DNA of 64,000 nucleotides from Carboxylicivirga marina (GTDB lineage Bacteria; Bacteroidota; Bacteroidia; Bacteroidales; Marinilabiliaceae), in the NCBI RefSeq assembly GCF_016612505.1, contig NZ_JAENRR010000006.1, positions 1 through 64,000 of the forward strand. The letters run 5' to 3'. The notes beneath the pieces were generated by a model. That model was not told the DNA's origin and did no database searches. It was given only the letters and a program-made list of their open reading frames with translations. Below, piece after piece: positions 1 to 8,000 of the stretch. Made by a program: the position numbers and the translations under genes. The first letter of the stretch is position 1. Every line of letters starts with the position of its first letter.

Positions 1-24
1 CATCTCTCGTTTGAGAAGCGGCTG

Positions 25-57
25 CAAAGGTAACAACTTTATTAGTTACAAACCAAA
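25..57 (-). promoter_or_regulatory. Leftward TAnnTTTG promoter 1 (stable-RNA-like)
   Basis: On the minus strand, TTTG (54-57) is followed after exactly 21 nt by TACCTTTG (25-32), matching the Bacteroidota sigma-ABfr -33/-7 consensus. The discriminator GCAGCCGC follows immediately. Its nearest target lies left of position 1. The same architecture recurs twice upstream (175-207 and 380-411), which suggests a strong multi-promoter stable RNA operon. The rRNA identity is inferred, because no rRNA sequence is inside the window. Confidence 0.6.
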
Positions 58-174
58 TGTTTTTTTGAGTTTTTTTTTGAAAAAGATTGACGAGTTAAAA
101 CTTACTATCTCCTCCCCTTTTTAAACCCTTCAACACCTTGCAAACTCAAACAACCATTGTTGTTTTTGCGGCTG

Positions 175-207
175 CAAAGATAAAGACTTTTATTTCTAAT
201 TTCCAAA
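175..207 (-). promoter_or_regulatory. Leftward TAnnTTTG promoter 2 (stable-RNA-like)
   Basis: On the minus strand, TTTG (204-207), a 21-nt spacer, then TATCTTTG (175-182) followed by GCAGCCGC. Spacing and discriminator are identical to the promoter at 25-57, about 150 bp further upstream, and the region above it is A/T-rich like an UP element. It reads out of the window to the left. Confidence 0.6.
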
Positions 208-379
208 AGTATTTTTCGAAAATTTTAAACTCTTTTTTTTGACAGGATAGCTAAGATATAAACTCTAACCGCCCTTGTCAATATCACCCTTGGTTTTACC
301 TTTCAATACACATCAGTAATCGGCCTAAACCCTTACCAACTCTGCCTTTCATGTGAACCATTGTTCTCAAAAGCGGGTG

Positions 380-411
380 CAAAATAAGGGAGTATTTTTC
401 GTATCTCCAAA
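380..411 (-). promoter_or_regulatory. Leftward TAnnTTTG-like promoter 3
   Basis: On the minus strand, TTTG (408-411), 21 nt, then TATTTTG (380-386, one base short of the consensus) followed by GCACCCGC. This is the most upstream of three similarly built promoters pointing left. The GCACCCGC discriminator differs by one base from the other two. Confidence 0.5.
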
Positions 412-939
412 TTAAAAAACGAAAAATTTATGAGGCAGCTTGGAAGAGTATGGCTTAAGAATTGATTTGGTGGGGGTTGGTGGTGGAAAGTTTTTTAGAT
501 ATTTTCGAAAGATAGACTATCGATGGTGACCTTAGACCTTCTAAATAATATTGGAGGCAATTATTAATATATATGAAACCAGATAAATTCGAGCTTTATT
601 CAATATCAAATCTTATTAAAATCGACCGAATTTGAATTTAGCATCGAATAATACCTCTTAATAATAGTAACTTATCTATTTATTACAACTTTTATATGAA
701 GTTTAAAGCTAGCTATAAGATATGGATATGAGTGGAAGCGCTAAATATTAGTAATATAGAAACCAACAAAACAGGTTATATATGCATTTCAATGCGATAT
801 CAATCATTAACGATGTAATTATACGTGTAGCGGCTTCTCAAATGGTCTAATTAAAAGTAAAAGACATAGACTTTAAATGACATCTTTTATATAACGCATA
901 TTTTTTAGCAACTTTGCAATCTAACAATGAAGACAAAAA

Positions 940-2535
940 ATGCAAATTAGAATATCCTCACTTATCATACTATTTTTCATTATTGGAGCTCCAAGTATTC
1001 TACTCGCACAGAAGAAAGGACGCGTTCAGATTGAACATGCGAATTCATTTAATCAACGATCAAATCTTGGCCCTAACATTAAACTTCTTAAAGGCAGTGT
1101 AAGACTTAGGCATCAGAATACCTTGATGTATTGCGATAGTGCTTACATCCATGAGCTTAAAGGCAAAAAGTACATCGAGGCATTTAACCACATTCATATC
1201 ATTCAAAATGATTCGATACACCTATACGGAGACTACTTAACCTACGATAGTTCTGATGGTATCGCAAAAGTTCGTGAAAATGTTAAAATCGTAAAACAAG
1301 ATATTACAGTACATACTGAGTTTCTTGATTATGATCGGGTAAGAAACTTCGGCTATTATTATAATGGCGGCGAAGTTTTAAGTGGTCAGAATACACTAAT
1401 AAGCGATTGGGGTTACTATTATCCAGATTTAAGTGAGGTCCATTTTAAAGATTCGGTAGTAGTTCACAATCCAAAGTACACTATATTTTCAGACACATTA
1501 AAATACCATACTGTAACTGAAGTGGCAAGTATACTAGGCCCCACCTTCATCAATAGCGACAACAACCTGATATATAGCGAGAATGGTATTTACGACACCA
1601 TGAACGACAAAGCCAGGTTGTATAAAGGCGAAACACAAAGTTATGTGCAAGGTACCGAGAACCTGTTAAAGGGTGATACTATTTATTACGATCGACAAAA
1701 AGGTTTAGGTGAAGCATTCAATAACTTTGAATTGCATGATACGACCAATAATATGATTATTGCAGGCAACTATGGTTATTACAATGAAATTAGTAAATAT
1801 GCCTTGGCGACCAAGAGAGCTCAGTTGCTTCAGATTTATCAGAAAGACACACTTTTTCTTCACGCTGACACATTACAGGCTATTCCCCTCGTTGAAGAAC
1901 AAAGTCGATTAGTGAAAGCCTATTATAATGTCAAATTTTTCAGAACTGATATGCAGGGTCGTTGTGACTCCATGGTGTATGACATGAGGGACTCGACGAA
2001 CACTTTTTACAAAACACCAATCATTTGGGCCCAAGAAAACCAGATGACAGCTCAAACAATAAAACTATTTAGCAGAAACAACACTTTGTATAAAGCTGAA
2101 TTAACCAATAATGCCTTCATCATTGCTCCTGAAGACAGTTTAAGCTACAATCAAATTAAAGGACGAAACATGGTTGGGCATATTCGAAATAATGAAATAT
2201 ATCGCATTGATGTTGATGGTAATGGGCAAACTATTTATTACCCCAAGGATAAAGAAATGGTTATTGGGGTCAACAGGGCTGAAAGCAGTTCGCTATCACT
2301 ATTTTTAAGCAACAGAAAAATAACAGGAATAAAGCTTAAAACAGACCCGAATGGCAACCTTAATCCACCATACATATTACCCAATGATGATGTGAGACTA
2401 CAAGGGTTTATATGGCTCGAATCGATACGACCAAAGAGCAGATTAGATATATTTAAGCATGTACCTTTGCCTAAAATGGAAGAAATGGCGAATGATTACG
2501 ATGATTACCAATTCGAGGACTCAGAAAATCTATAA
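940..2535 (+). CDS. OstA-like LPS/envelope assembly protein, exported
   Basis: 531 residues with an N-terminal signal peptide (a hydrophobic run ending LLAQ at about residues 5-23). The body is made of the repeating Tyr/Asp-rich strands typical of the OstA/LptA-LptD N-terminal beta-jellyroll fold (for example GDYLTYD, DTIYYDRQKG, DSMVYD). It lacks a C-terminal LptD barrel, so it matches the separate OstA-like proteins known in Bacteroidota that are thought to take part in LPS or outer-membrane lipid transport. ATG 940 is chosen because the ATG at 929 runs into a stop after seven codons. It is a single gene ended by a strong hairpin at 2541-2566. The role is inferred from the fold family; the exact partner cannot be read from the neighbours. 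Confidence 0.8.
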   Translation: MQIRISSLIILFFIIGAPSILLAQKKGRVQIEHANSFNQRSNLGPNIKLLKGSVRLRHQNTLMYCDSAYIHELKGKKYIEAFNHIHIIQNDSIHLYGDYLTYDSSDGIAKVRENVKIVKQDITVHTEFLDYDRVRNFGYYYNGGEVLSGQNTLISDWGYYYPDLSEVHFKDSVVVHNPKYTIFSDTLKYHTVTEVASILGPTFINSDNNLIYSENGIYDTMNDKARLYKGETQSYVQGTENLLKGDTIYYDRQKGLGEAFNNFELHDTTNNMIIAGNYGYYNEISKYALATKRAQLLQIYQKDTLFLHADTLQAIPLVEEQSRLVKAYYNVKFFRTDMQGRCDSMVYDMRDSTNTFYKTPIIWAQENQMTAQTIKLFSRNNTLYKAELTNNAFIIAPEDSLSYNQIKGRNMVGHIRNNEIYRIDVDGNGQTIYYPKDKEMVIGVNRAESSSLSLFLSNRKITGIKLKTDPNGNLNPPYILPNDDVRLQGFIWLESIRPKSRLDIFKHVPLPKMEEMANDYDDYQFEDSENL

Positions 2536-2540
2536 AATAA

Positions 2541-2566
2541 AAAAGGGGCTTTCGCCCCTTTTTTGC
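2541..2566. terminator. Bidirectional rho-independent terminator
   Basis: A 9-bp stem (2541-2549 with 2554-2562, core GGGGC/GCCCC) with loop TTTC, flanked by A's on the left and T's on the right. It lies 5 bases after the OstA-like stop and 4 bases before the end of the convergent DUF2795 gene, so it can serve both. Confidence 0.85.
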
Positions 2567-2570
2567 TCTC

Positions 2571-2792
2571 TTAATATTCATCTTCATTAAAAAAGAAATC
2601 TTCTTTACTCGGATAATCCGGCCAGATATCTTCAATACTTTCAAAGACTTCTCCTTCATCCTCAATTTCCTGAAGGTTCTCAATTACTTCAAGAGGCGCA
2701 CCTGAACGAATTGCAAAATCTATCAATTCGTCTTTTGAGGCCGGCCACGGTGCATCTTCTAGTTTAGAGGCAAGTTCGAGTGTCCAATACAT
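2571..2792 (-). CDS. DUF2795 domain-containing small acidic protein
   Basis: 73 residues and strongly acidic. It starts MYWTLELASKLEDAPWPASK and contains the pattern of a hydrophobic helix, a loop of the form (P/W)PA(S/T)K-x-ELI-x-FA, and NLQE, as in the short DUF2795 proteins that are common and conserved in Bacteroidota. Function is unknown; the small helical fold suggests protein or nucleic acid binding, but nothing in the sequence decides it. It is monocistronic, convergent with the OstA-like gene, and shares the terminator at 2541-2566. The C-terminal tail is rich in Asp/Glu/Phe. Confidence 0.8.
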   Translation of the reverse strand: MYWTLELASKLEDAPWPASKDELIDFAIRSGAPLEVIENLQEIEDEGEVFESIEDIWPDYPSKEDFFFNEDEY

Positions 2793-3018
2793 AGCAACTC
2801 AATTTAACATTAATATAATTGTGTTATTTCTTATTTTACTTATCTGCGAATATAAAAAAAAATTCCATTCTTACAACTTCGGATCTCATCGAATTTTTCA
2901 TTCCATTTAATTGTTTGACAAACGAACTGAAAAATGAAGTCAATCAATCTCATATTTAAAGTAGAGAAAATAAGCTATGATCAAACGAGACAAGCCTAAT
3001 ATTACAAGGGCGATGTTT

Positions 3019-3723
3019 TTAAAGTGTTTCAATCTTTTTATTCACCAAATCAGATTCAATTAAACCATCGCGCAATCTAATAATACGATGTGCATGCATA
3101 GCAATATCCTCTTCATGTGTCACTAATATGATTGTATTCCCCTGTTTATGTATCTCATCAAACAAGCGCATGATATCAACCGATGTTTTGGAATCCAGAT
3201 TACCGGTTGGTTCATCGGCTAATATAATTGAGGGATCATTAACCAACGCACGGGCTACAGCTACTCTCTGGCGTTGCCCACCCGACATTTCATTAGGCCT
3301 ATGCTGCATCCTGTCGGTTAAGCCAACACTCTCCATAACCTTTTTTCCTTTGGCGACACGATCGTTTTTTGAAACACCAGCATAAATAAGTGGTAAGATG
3401 GCATTTTCTAGAGCTGTATATCGTGGTAACAAATTAAAAGTCTGAAAAACAAAGCCTATTTCTTTGTTTCGAATTTCAGCAAGGTTATCATCGGTAAGGC
3501 GACTTACATCAGTTCCATTGAGCACATAAGTACCTCCTGTTGGAGTATCCAATGCTCCGATGATATTCATCAAGGTAGATTTACCAGAACCTGAAGGTCC
3601 CATTATGGCAACATACTCACCTTTATTTATACTTAAAGAAACCCCTTGCAAAGCTTTTACAACTTCGGTTCCTACATGATAAAACTTTTTTATATCAGTA
3701 ATTTGAATAACTTCATTATGCAT
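3019..3723 (-). CDS. ABC transporter ATP-binding protein, LolD/MacB type
   Basis: 234 residues with a complete nucleotide-binding domain: Walker A GPSGSGKS (about residue 42), Q-loop [13 protein letters not shown], signature [14 protein letters not shown] (about 145), Walker [11 protein letters not shown]-loop and H-loop VTHEE. The combination of NLLPR.TA in the Q-loop region and the length places it in the LolD/MacB/FtsE-like group that powers lipoprotein release or extrusion of envelope substrates through MacB-like permeases. No permease gene is next to it on either side, so its membrane partner must be encoded elsewhere. The upstream neighbour on the same strand is a methyltransferase 104 bp away, with no obvious functional link. 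Confidence 0.88.
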   Translation of the reverse strand: MHNEVIQITDIKKFYHVGTEVVKALQGVSLSINKGEYVAIMGPSGSGKSTLMNIIGALDTPTGGTYVLNGTDVSRLTDDNLAEIRNKEIGFVFQTFNLLPRYTALENAILPLIYAGVSKNDRVAKGKKVMESVGLTDRMQHRPNEMSGGQRQRVAVARALVNDPSIILADEPTGNLDSKTSVDIMRLFDEIHKQGNTIILVTHEEDIAMHAHRIIRLRDGLIESDLVNKKIETL

Positions 3724-3827
3724 AGTTCAGGTTTTTATGGCTCAGGTTTCTCAAAAACTTTTATGATTAGTTGATTGTTTTTCTTAATCACTTGAATACA
3801 AATATAATCTTTTCGCTCACTATTAAA

Positions 3828-4616
3828 TTATAGACGTACAATGAAGTGTTGCTTTTGGCATTCTCGTTTAAAAAAGATGATACCCAACTGAAATAAATCC
3901 ATTGACACAGTCACTTTAGGATGAGCACATATAATATCCCAGGCTTCCTCCATACCTTTTGACCAGTGAATATCATCAAACACGAAAACGGTATCATTTC
4001 CAGCATACGGTAAGCAAACATTAAAATAATCTATGGTAGCTTCTTTTGTATGGTGACCATCGAAAAACACAAAATCAAGCTTCTGTAATTTCCCCGCGAG
4101 GTCAGGCAATACATCTTTAAACTGACCTACTAAGTGATTTACATTATCGCATCTCAAATGTTCAATAGTTGACTTGGCCACTTGCGCTGTTTGCGGACAC
4201 CCTTCAATTGTGTACACATCGCGCCTTTTGTCACTTAAAGCAAGATATGATGTACTTATTCCAATTGAAGTACCTAATTCGATAATATTATCAGGCTTAA
4301 TTTCAGCAATTAAACGAAATAAAATTTCAGCATATCGCTTGGAGATGGACGACCTCTTCACTAAAGCAGCCACCTTCCGGCGTTTCTTATTTAAAGAAAC
4401 ACTCCCTGCGCCATAATCAAGCACCTCAATTTCATCTTCTGATGCAGAAAGCTTGCGCCTAAGCTCATCAATTGTTTGAAATGCATAATACTGATGTCGA
4501 CAATTGATAACTTCCCTAACTAAATTAAACACAAAAGGACTGTGCAAGCCATGTCCCATTTTATATCTGGCCGATAGTAAATATTTAGAGTAACTTTTAA
4601 CCTGAAACCAATTCAT
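3828..4616 (-). CDS. Class I SAM-dependent methyltransferase (O-methyltransferase-like)
   Basis: 262 residues. A Rossmann-like SAM-binding core starts around residue 100: IIELGTSIGISTSYLAL is motif I, VYTIEGCP gives the acidic residue that binds the ribose, and LDFVFFDGHHTKEAT followed by VFVFDDIHWSKGM resembles the metal-binding DxxH region of class I O-methyltransferases. An N-terminal ~90-residue helical part (YLLSARYKMGHGLHSPFVF) is typical of a Bacteroidota family often annotated simply as class I SAM-dependent methyltransferase. The substrate is unknown. It diverges from the FKBP gene at 4703. Confidence 0.8.
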   Translation of the reverse strand: MNWFQVKSYSKYLLSARYKMGHGLHSPFVFNLVREVINCRHQYYAFQTIDELRRKLSASEDEIEVLDYGAGSVSLNKKRRKVAALVKRSSISKRYAEILFRLIAEIKPDNIIELGTSIGISTSYLALSDKRRDVYTIEGCPQTAQVAKSTIEHLRCDNVNHLVGQFKDVLPDLAGKLQKLDFVFFDGHHTKEATIDYFNVCLPYAGNDTVFVFDDIHWSKGMEEAWDIICAHPKVTVSMDLFQLGIIFFKRECQKQHFIVRL

Positions 4617-4676
4617 TAATTCATGCTTATTGAGTGTAAAAAACGTTTCACAATTTAATCAAAGTGTGAAAGCGTT

Positions 4677-4684
4677 TATATTTG
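4677..4684 (+). promoter_or_regulatory. -7 element TATATTTG of the FKBP gene
   Basis: A perfect TAnnTTTG box ending 18 bases before the ATG at 4703, giving a short leader of roughly 12 nt. It overlaps a TTG at 4682 that could otherwise be read as an in-frame start. This makes the TTG start unlikely and supports ATG 4703. Confidence 0.55.
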
Positions 4685-4702
4685 TGCCAAACTATATATT
4701 AT

Positions 4703-5137
4703 ATGGCAAAAGGCAAAGGTAAGAAGCAAAATAGTGGTTCTTCAGGTCAAAACAGAAAAAAAACAGAGGAGTTTCTATTACAAAATAAAAACAAAGTGGG
4801 CATTTTAGAAACAGCAACGGGCCTTCAGTATGAAATTATAAAGGAGGCTAAGGGGGTAAAACCAAATGAAAACTCAACAGTTAAAGTACATCAAAGAGCC
4901 ATGCTCTTAGGTGGTAAAATCCTGGATGATACATACAAAGATGCTACTCCACTTGAATTTTCACTAAATGATACCATTGAAGGATATACCGAAGGTTTAA
5001 AAATGATGTCAGTAGGAAGCAGGTATAAATTCTATATCCCTCCTGAGTTAGGTTGGGGTAAGAAAGGTTCTGGTGGTCGAATTGGTCCATATGCCCTTAC
5101 AATATTTGATGTGGCATTGATTGAGATTATATCGTAG
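4703..5137 (+). CDS. FKBP-type peptidyl-prolyl cis-trans isomerase
   Basis: 144 residues from ATG 4703. A Lys-rich leader (MAKGKGKKQ) is followed by a helical stretch and an FKBP_C domain at about residues 55-144: V.VHQRAMLLGGKILDDTY, the FSL....EGYTEGLKMMSVGSRYKFYIPPELGWG signature region and a closing LTIFDVALIEI strand. Several residues match the Mip/FkpA-like catalytic pocket. There is no signal peptide, so a cytosolic location is expected; the basic N-terminus may bind nucleic acid or the ribosome (inference). An in-frame TTG 21 bases upstream lies inside the promoter box and is rejected. Confidence 0.85.
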   Translation: MAKGKGKKQNSGSSGQNRKKTEEFLLQNKNKVGILETATGLQYEIIKEAKGVKPNENSTVKVHQRAMLLGGKILDDTYKDATPLEFSLNDTIEGYTEGLKMMSVGSRYKFYIPPELGWGKKGSGGRIGPYALTIFDVALIEIIS

Positions 5138-5221
5138 AAGTAATTCTTTTTGCAGTAAAATTAAACACTTTATGAATGCGGTTGTTTAGCTAATAAATAA
5201 ACTTCCAAGAGAACAACCTGA

Positions 5222-6484
5222 ATGAACACATATATAAAGCAGTTAATTGAACTTATTGAGGATGCTATTACAAAAGCACCTAAAAAAAATACCGATACCG
5301 ACGAATACGATGCTGAAGTAGAATCGTGTTTTGCCGAGGAGTTTTTACAAGGAAAACCAGGTAAAATTTCGGCAATAACTGGTATTGACAAGTATAACTT
5401 TCCTGCATGTGACAAATTAGAATCGGGACAACTAACCAGCTTACTAACTTCACTGGAAAGCCTTTTAGAGGCTTATAACTGGGAGTTTATGTTTCCCGAG
5501 AAGGTGACCTCTAAAGTCAAATATCAATTTATAATTGACCATTGGGACTCAGAACATGTGCATTGTGAACAAAGTATGGTCCAGATTGAGACATGTAAGT
5601 TCGACGAGAACGACTGCCCTTTTCCTGGTCATTGCAATGTTTGCCATAGTTTCAAATGTGACAACGATTCGAGCCATCACCTAGACAAAGGCCTCATTGA
5701 TTTTTCAAATCTCTTACCTGATTTCACTGAAGAGGATGATGAAACTTTAAGGGATGACATTGATAAATTTAAGAAGCTAATAAAAGAACCAAAGAATACG
5801 CATCATATTGCCGGCATCCACAATTATTGCGATGGTAGATGCAAGAGATGTGAATTTACTGACAAGTGCAGCTCATTCTCGCTTAATTCAGAATTAGAGA
5901 GCTTCAACAAAACAGAAGCACCCCAGGATGATAAGCAAATAAAAGTCATTCTTAAGGCTACTACAGAATTGATTGAAGAAGAGCTTTCTAAAAAAGGCAT
6001 CGCTATGGATGATGCACTTTCGGAAATTGAGAATGAAGAACCTGAGCAAAAAGTGAAGCATTCGCTTGAGAAACAAGCAGAGTCATATGCCGAAAAAGTA
6101 AAGCGTTGGTTAGAATCCAATCAAATGGAGTTAGAAAGCCGGATTGTAGCTCAACCTAATTTGAAAATAAACGAAGATACCGAAACGATTACCTGGTTTC
6201 AGCTTTTTATTCCAGCCAAAATAAACAGGGCTGTAAATGGCTTATCAAAAGTTGAACATTCAGACTTAGATACATATGATGCTCATGGCTCAGCTAAAAT
6301 TGCATTATTAGCTATTGATGAAAGTCTTATAGCGTGGGAAAACATTCTAAAGTTTATACCTAATAAAGAAGATAGCATTCTGAATTTACTTAGGCACCTT
6401 TCAAAACTTAGAAGTGAATTAGAGAAGTTTGTGCCTGAAGCAAGAACTTTTGTTCGACCTGGGTTTGATGAAACGAATTTTTAA
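5222..6484 (+). CDS. Cys-rich protein of unknown function, two putative metal-binding clusters
   Basis: 420 residues, soluble and acidic. Cysteines cluster twice: C115, C125, C132, C138, C141 and C146, then C203, C207, C210 and C216 in the pattern Cx3Cx2Cx5C (CDGRCKRCEFTDKC). The second motif resembles one I know from many uncharacterised bacterial proteins, and it suggests zinc or an Fe-S cluster. The C-terminal ~130 residues are helical and contain a WFQLFIPAKINRA stretch. I do not recognise a named family and propose no enzyme activity. It stands alone, 84 bp after the FKBP gene on the same strand, and is convergent with the TPR gene at 6812. Confidence 0.7.
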   Translation: MNTYIKQLIELIEDAITKAPKKNTDTDEYDAEVESCFAEEFLQGKPGKISAITGIDKYNFPACDKLESGQLTSLLTSLESLLEAYNWEFMFPEKVTSKVKYQFIIDHWDSEHVHCEQSMVQIETCKFDENDCPFPGHCNVCHSFKCDNDSSHHLDKGLIDFSNLLPDFTEEDDETLRDDIDKFKKLIKEPKNTHHIAGIHNYCDGRCKRCEFTDKCSSFSLNSELESFNKTEAPQDDKQIKVILKATTELIEEELSKKGIAMDDALSEIENEEPEQKVKHSLEKQAESYAEKVKRWLESNQMELESRIVAQPNLKINEDTETITWFQLFIPAKINRAVNGLSKVEHSDLDTYDAHGSAKIALLAIDESLIAWENILKFIPNKEDSILNLLRHLSKLRSELEKFVPEARTFVRPGFDETNF

Positions 6485-6811
6485 ATTCAACTCATTAAAA
6501 ACAAATACCAGATTAAAGGATATGCATAAAAAAATCTGAGAGAAGCTTCTGTGGAAAATTTAAGAATTACGAATAAATTCTAATGTGCATCTCTCAGATA
6601 TTATCGCAAAAAAACAATGCGAAAAATTACCTTCCGTTGTAGGTAACCCAATGACATCATTGGTTTTGGTTATTTTTTAACCGACGTAAAACTATTAATT
6701 TATTTGAGAGTTCAATAATAAGAATGTATTTTTTTGTGTAAAATCCTTAATTTTTCATGATACTTATCATGCTTTAGGTCTAAACCCTACTTATTCGCGG
6801 AAAACAAGTCA
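6485..6811. other. Convergent intergenic region with two hairpins
   Basis: Between two convergent genes. An inverted repeat ATCTGAGAGA (6534-6543) / TCTCTCAGAT (6590-6599) flanks a 46-nt loop. A second hairpin, CCAATGA-CA-TCATTGG (6648-6663), is followed by a T-rich run to 6676 and may terminate the Cys-rich gene. I see no coding region. Confidence 0.45.
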
Positions 6812-7990
6812 TTATTTTATACGTGCCAGTGTTTGCTCAATGGCATCAAAAACCTGATGATTACTTTCAAAAACCATCTCAAAATCTTTTCTGGATTGTT
6901 TCACCATCTTCCTGGCTTCACGTTTTTGTCCATTTTTATAAAGCAACTTACCATAATGAAAACGAATATTACCACACACTTCAGAATCAACCGAATAAAT
7001 TTCTAAGACCTCATCATAAACCTGACACAACCATTCAATTTTATCAACTTGTAGAAACAGGCTATTCATTTCTTCTGCTAACTCCGGGGAGTATTTTTCA
7101 GCCATCAAAACCTCTTTTGCCAATTTTACAGATAAGGAATCATCACCTAATTCAGTAGCAACCTTTAATAAGTACATCTGATTTGGACGGTACTGTGGAT
7201 GCAGCTCATTAGCTTTCTCAAAGAAAACTTTTGCCTCATTTAATTGTTGCGTTTTCAAGTGAAGGATACCAGTTATTCGGGCAGCATCAGATTTACTCAA
7301 TGAATCACTATAAAGCTCATATGCACGTTCAGCATACCGAATTCCTTTCTGTGGCAAGCCATCAAACAGATAAGTAACCGCTAAACTATAATTTGTTAAA
7401 TCTTCATCTGGCTTAAGCTTTAAAGATTTCAATAACCATCGTTGCGCATCAAAATAGTTTTCATTCAATGACTGATAATATCCTAATGCATACAAGCTAT
7501 AATAATCGTAAACACCATTTTCAAAAGCCTGTAAGTAGTAGCTATTACTTTTCTCTAACAATACTTCAGAGCGCTCTCCCCAACTATCACCAAAGTCGTA
7601 ATACACCTTGTTATAAAAATCACCCAGTACTTTCGACACCCTATGATCTGTTGGATAATCCGAATGCAATCGTTGTAAAAAGCTATCAACATCAAACTTG
7701 ATAGGCGTAGCGCCATAGCCAGCTTTCAATCTTAGATTACTTAAGCTTTCTCCCTTTCGTAAATTCACGAAGGAAAATTCTCTAAAATATTGACAATTGA
7801 GATGATAGTTTATGGCAATATCTACTTTTTTTAATGCCATATCAATACTTAATGAGTCAACATTATTTACATACTCATAAGCTGACAAATATTGACCATT
7901 AAAAATCAATGAATCAATTTTAGATTGCGCAGTTACATCCACTGAAAACAGCAATGTTAGCAGTAGCAACCAGCCCATTCCTTTTATCAT
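6812..7990 (-). CDS. Exported TPR-repeat protein
   Basis: 392 residues from ATG 7990, which directly opens a signal peptide (GWLLLLTLLFSVDVTAQ). An upstream in-frame ATG at 8038 would overlap the preceding gene and put 16 residues before the signal, so it is rejected. Degenerate tetratricopeptide repeats run across residues ~120-350 (for example YDYYSLYALGYYQSLNENYF, LTNYSLAVTYLFDG, ARITGILHLKTQQLNEAKVFFEKA). It is expected in the periplasm as a protein-interaction scaffold. It follows the outer-membrane-type gene by 10 bp and is very likely cotranscribed with it. Confidence 0.75.
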   Translation of the reverse strand: MIKGMGWLLLLTLLFSVDVTAQSKIDSLIFNGQYLSAYEYVNNVDSLSIDMALKKVDIAINYHLNCQYFREFSFVNLRKGESLSNLRLKAGYGATPIKFDVDSFLQRLHSDYPTDHRVSKVLGDFYNKVYYDFGDSWGERSEVLLEKSNSYYLQAFENGVYDYYSLYALGYYQSLNENYFDAQRWLLKSLKLKPDEDLTNYSLAVTYLFDGLPQKGIRYAERAYELYSDSLSKSDAARITGILHLKTQQLNEAKVFFEKANELHPQYRPNQMYLLKVATELGDDSLSVKLAKEVLMAEKYSPELAEEMNSLFLQVDKIEWLCQVYDEVLEIYSVDSEVCGNIRFHYGKLLYKNGQKREARKMVKQSRKDFEMVFESNHQVFDAIEQTLARIK

Positions 7991-8000
7991 ATATGGCGAG

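Larger units (their letters stand above)
1..939. other. Gene-free AT-rich region at the left edge
   Basis: No convincing coding region is seen on either strand. The first ~410 bases carry three leftward promoters, listed separately. The stretch 420-900 is AT-rich and I see no RNA gene or repeat in it. A weak promoter for the gene at 940 (TTTG at 913-916) sits at its right end. A 62-codon ORF from 914 is only an out-of-frame overlap with the start of that gene. Confidence 0.6.

Noticed and set aside
914-1102. 62-codon ORF overlapping the OstA-like start
   Set aside because: It is out of frame with a gene that has a signal peptide and full-length family match, and it shows no protein-like pattern.
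4682-4702. TTG start for the FKBP gene
   Set aside because: The codon lies inside a perfect TATATTTG promoter element, so it would not be in the mRNA.
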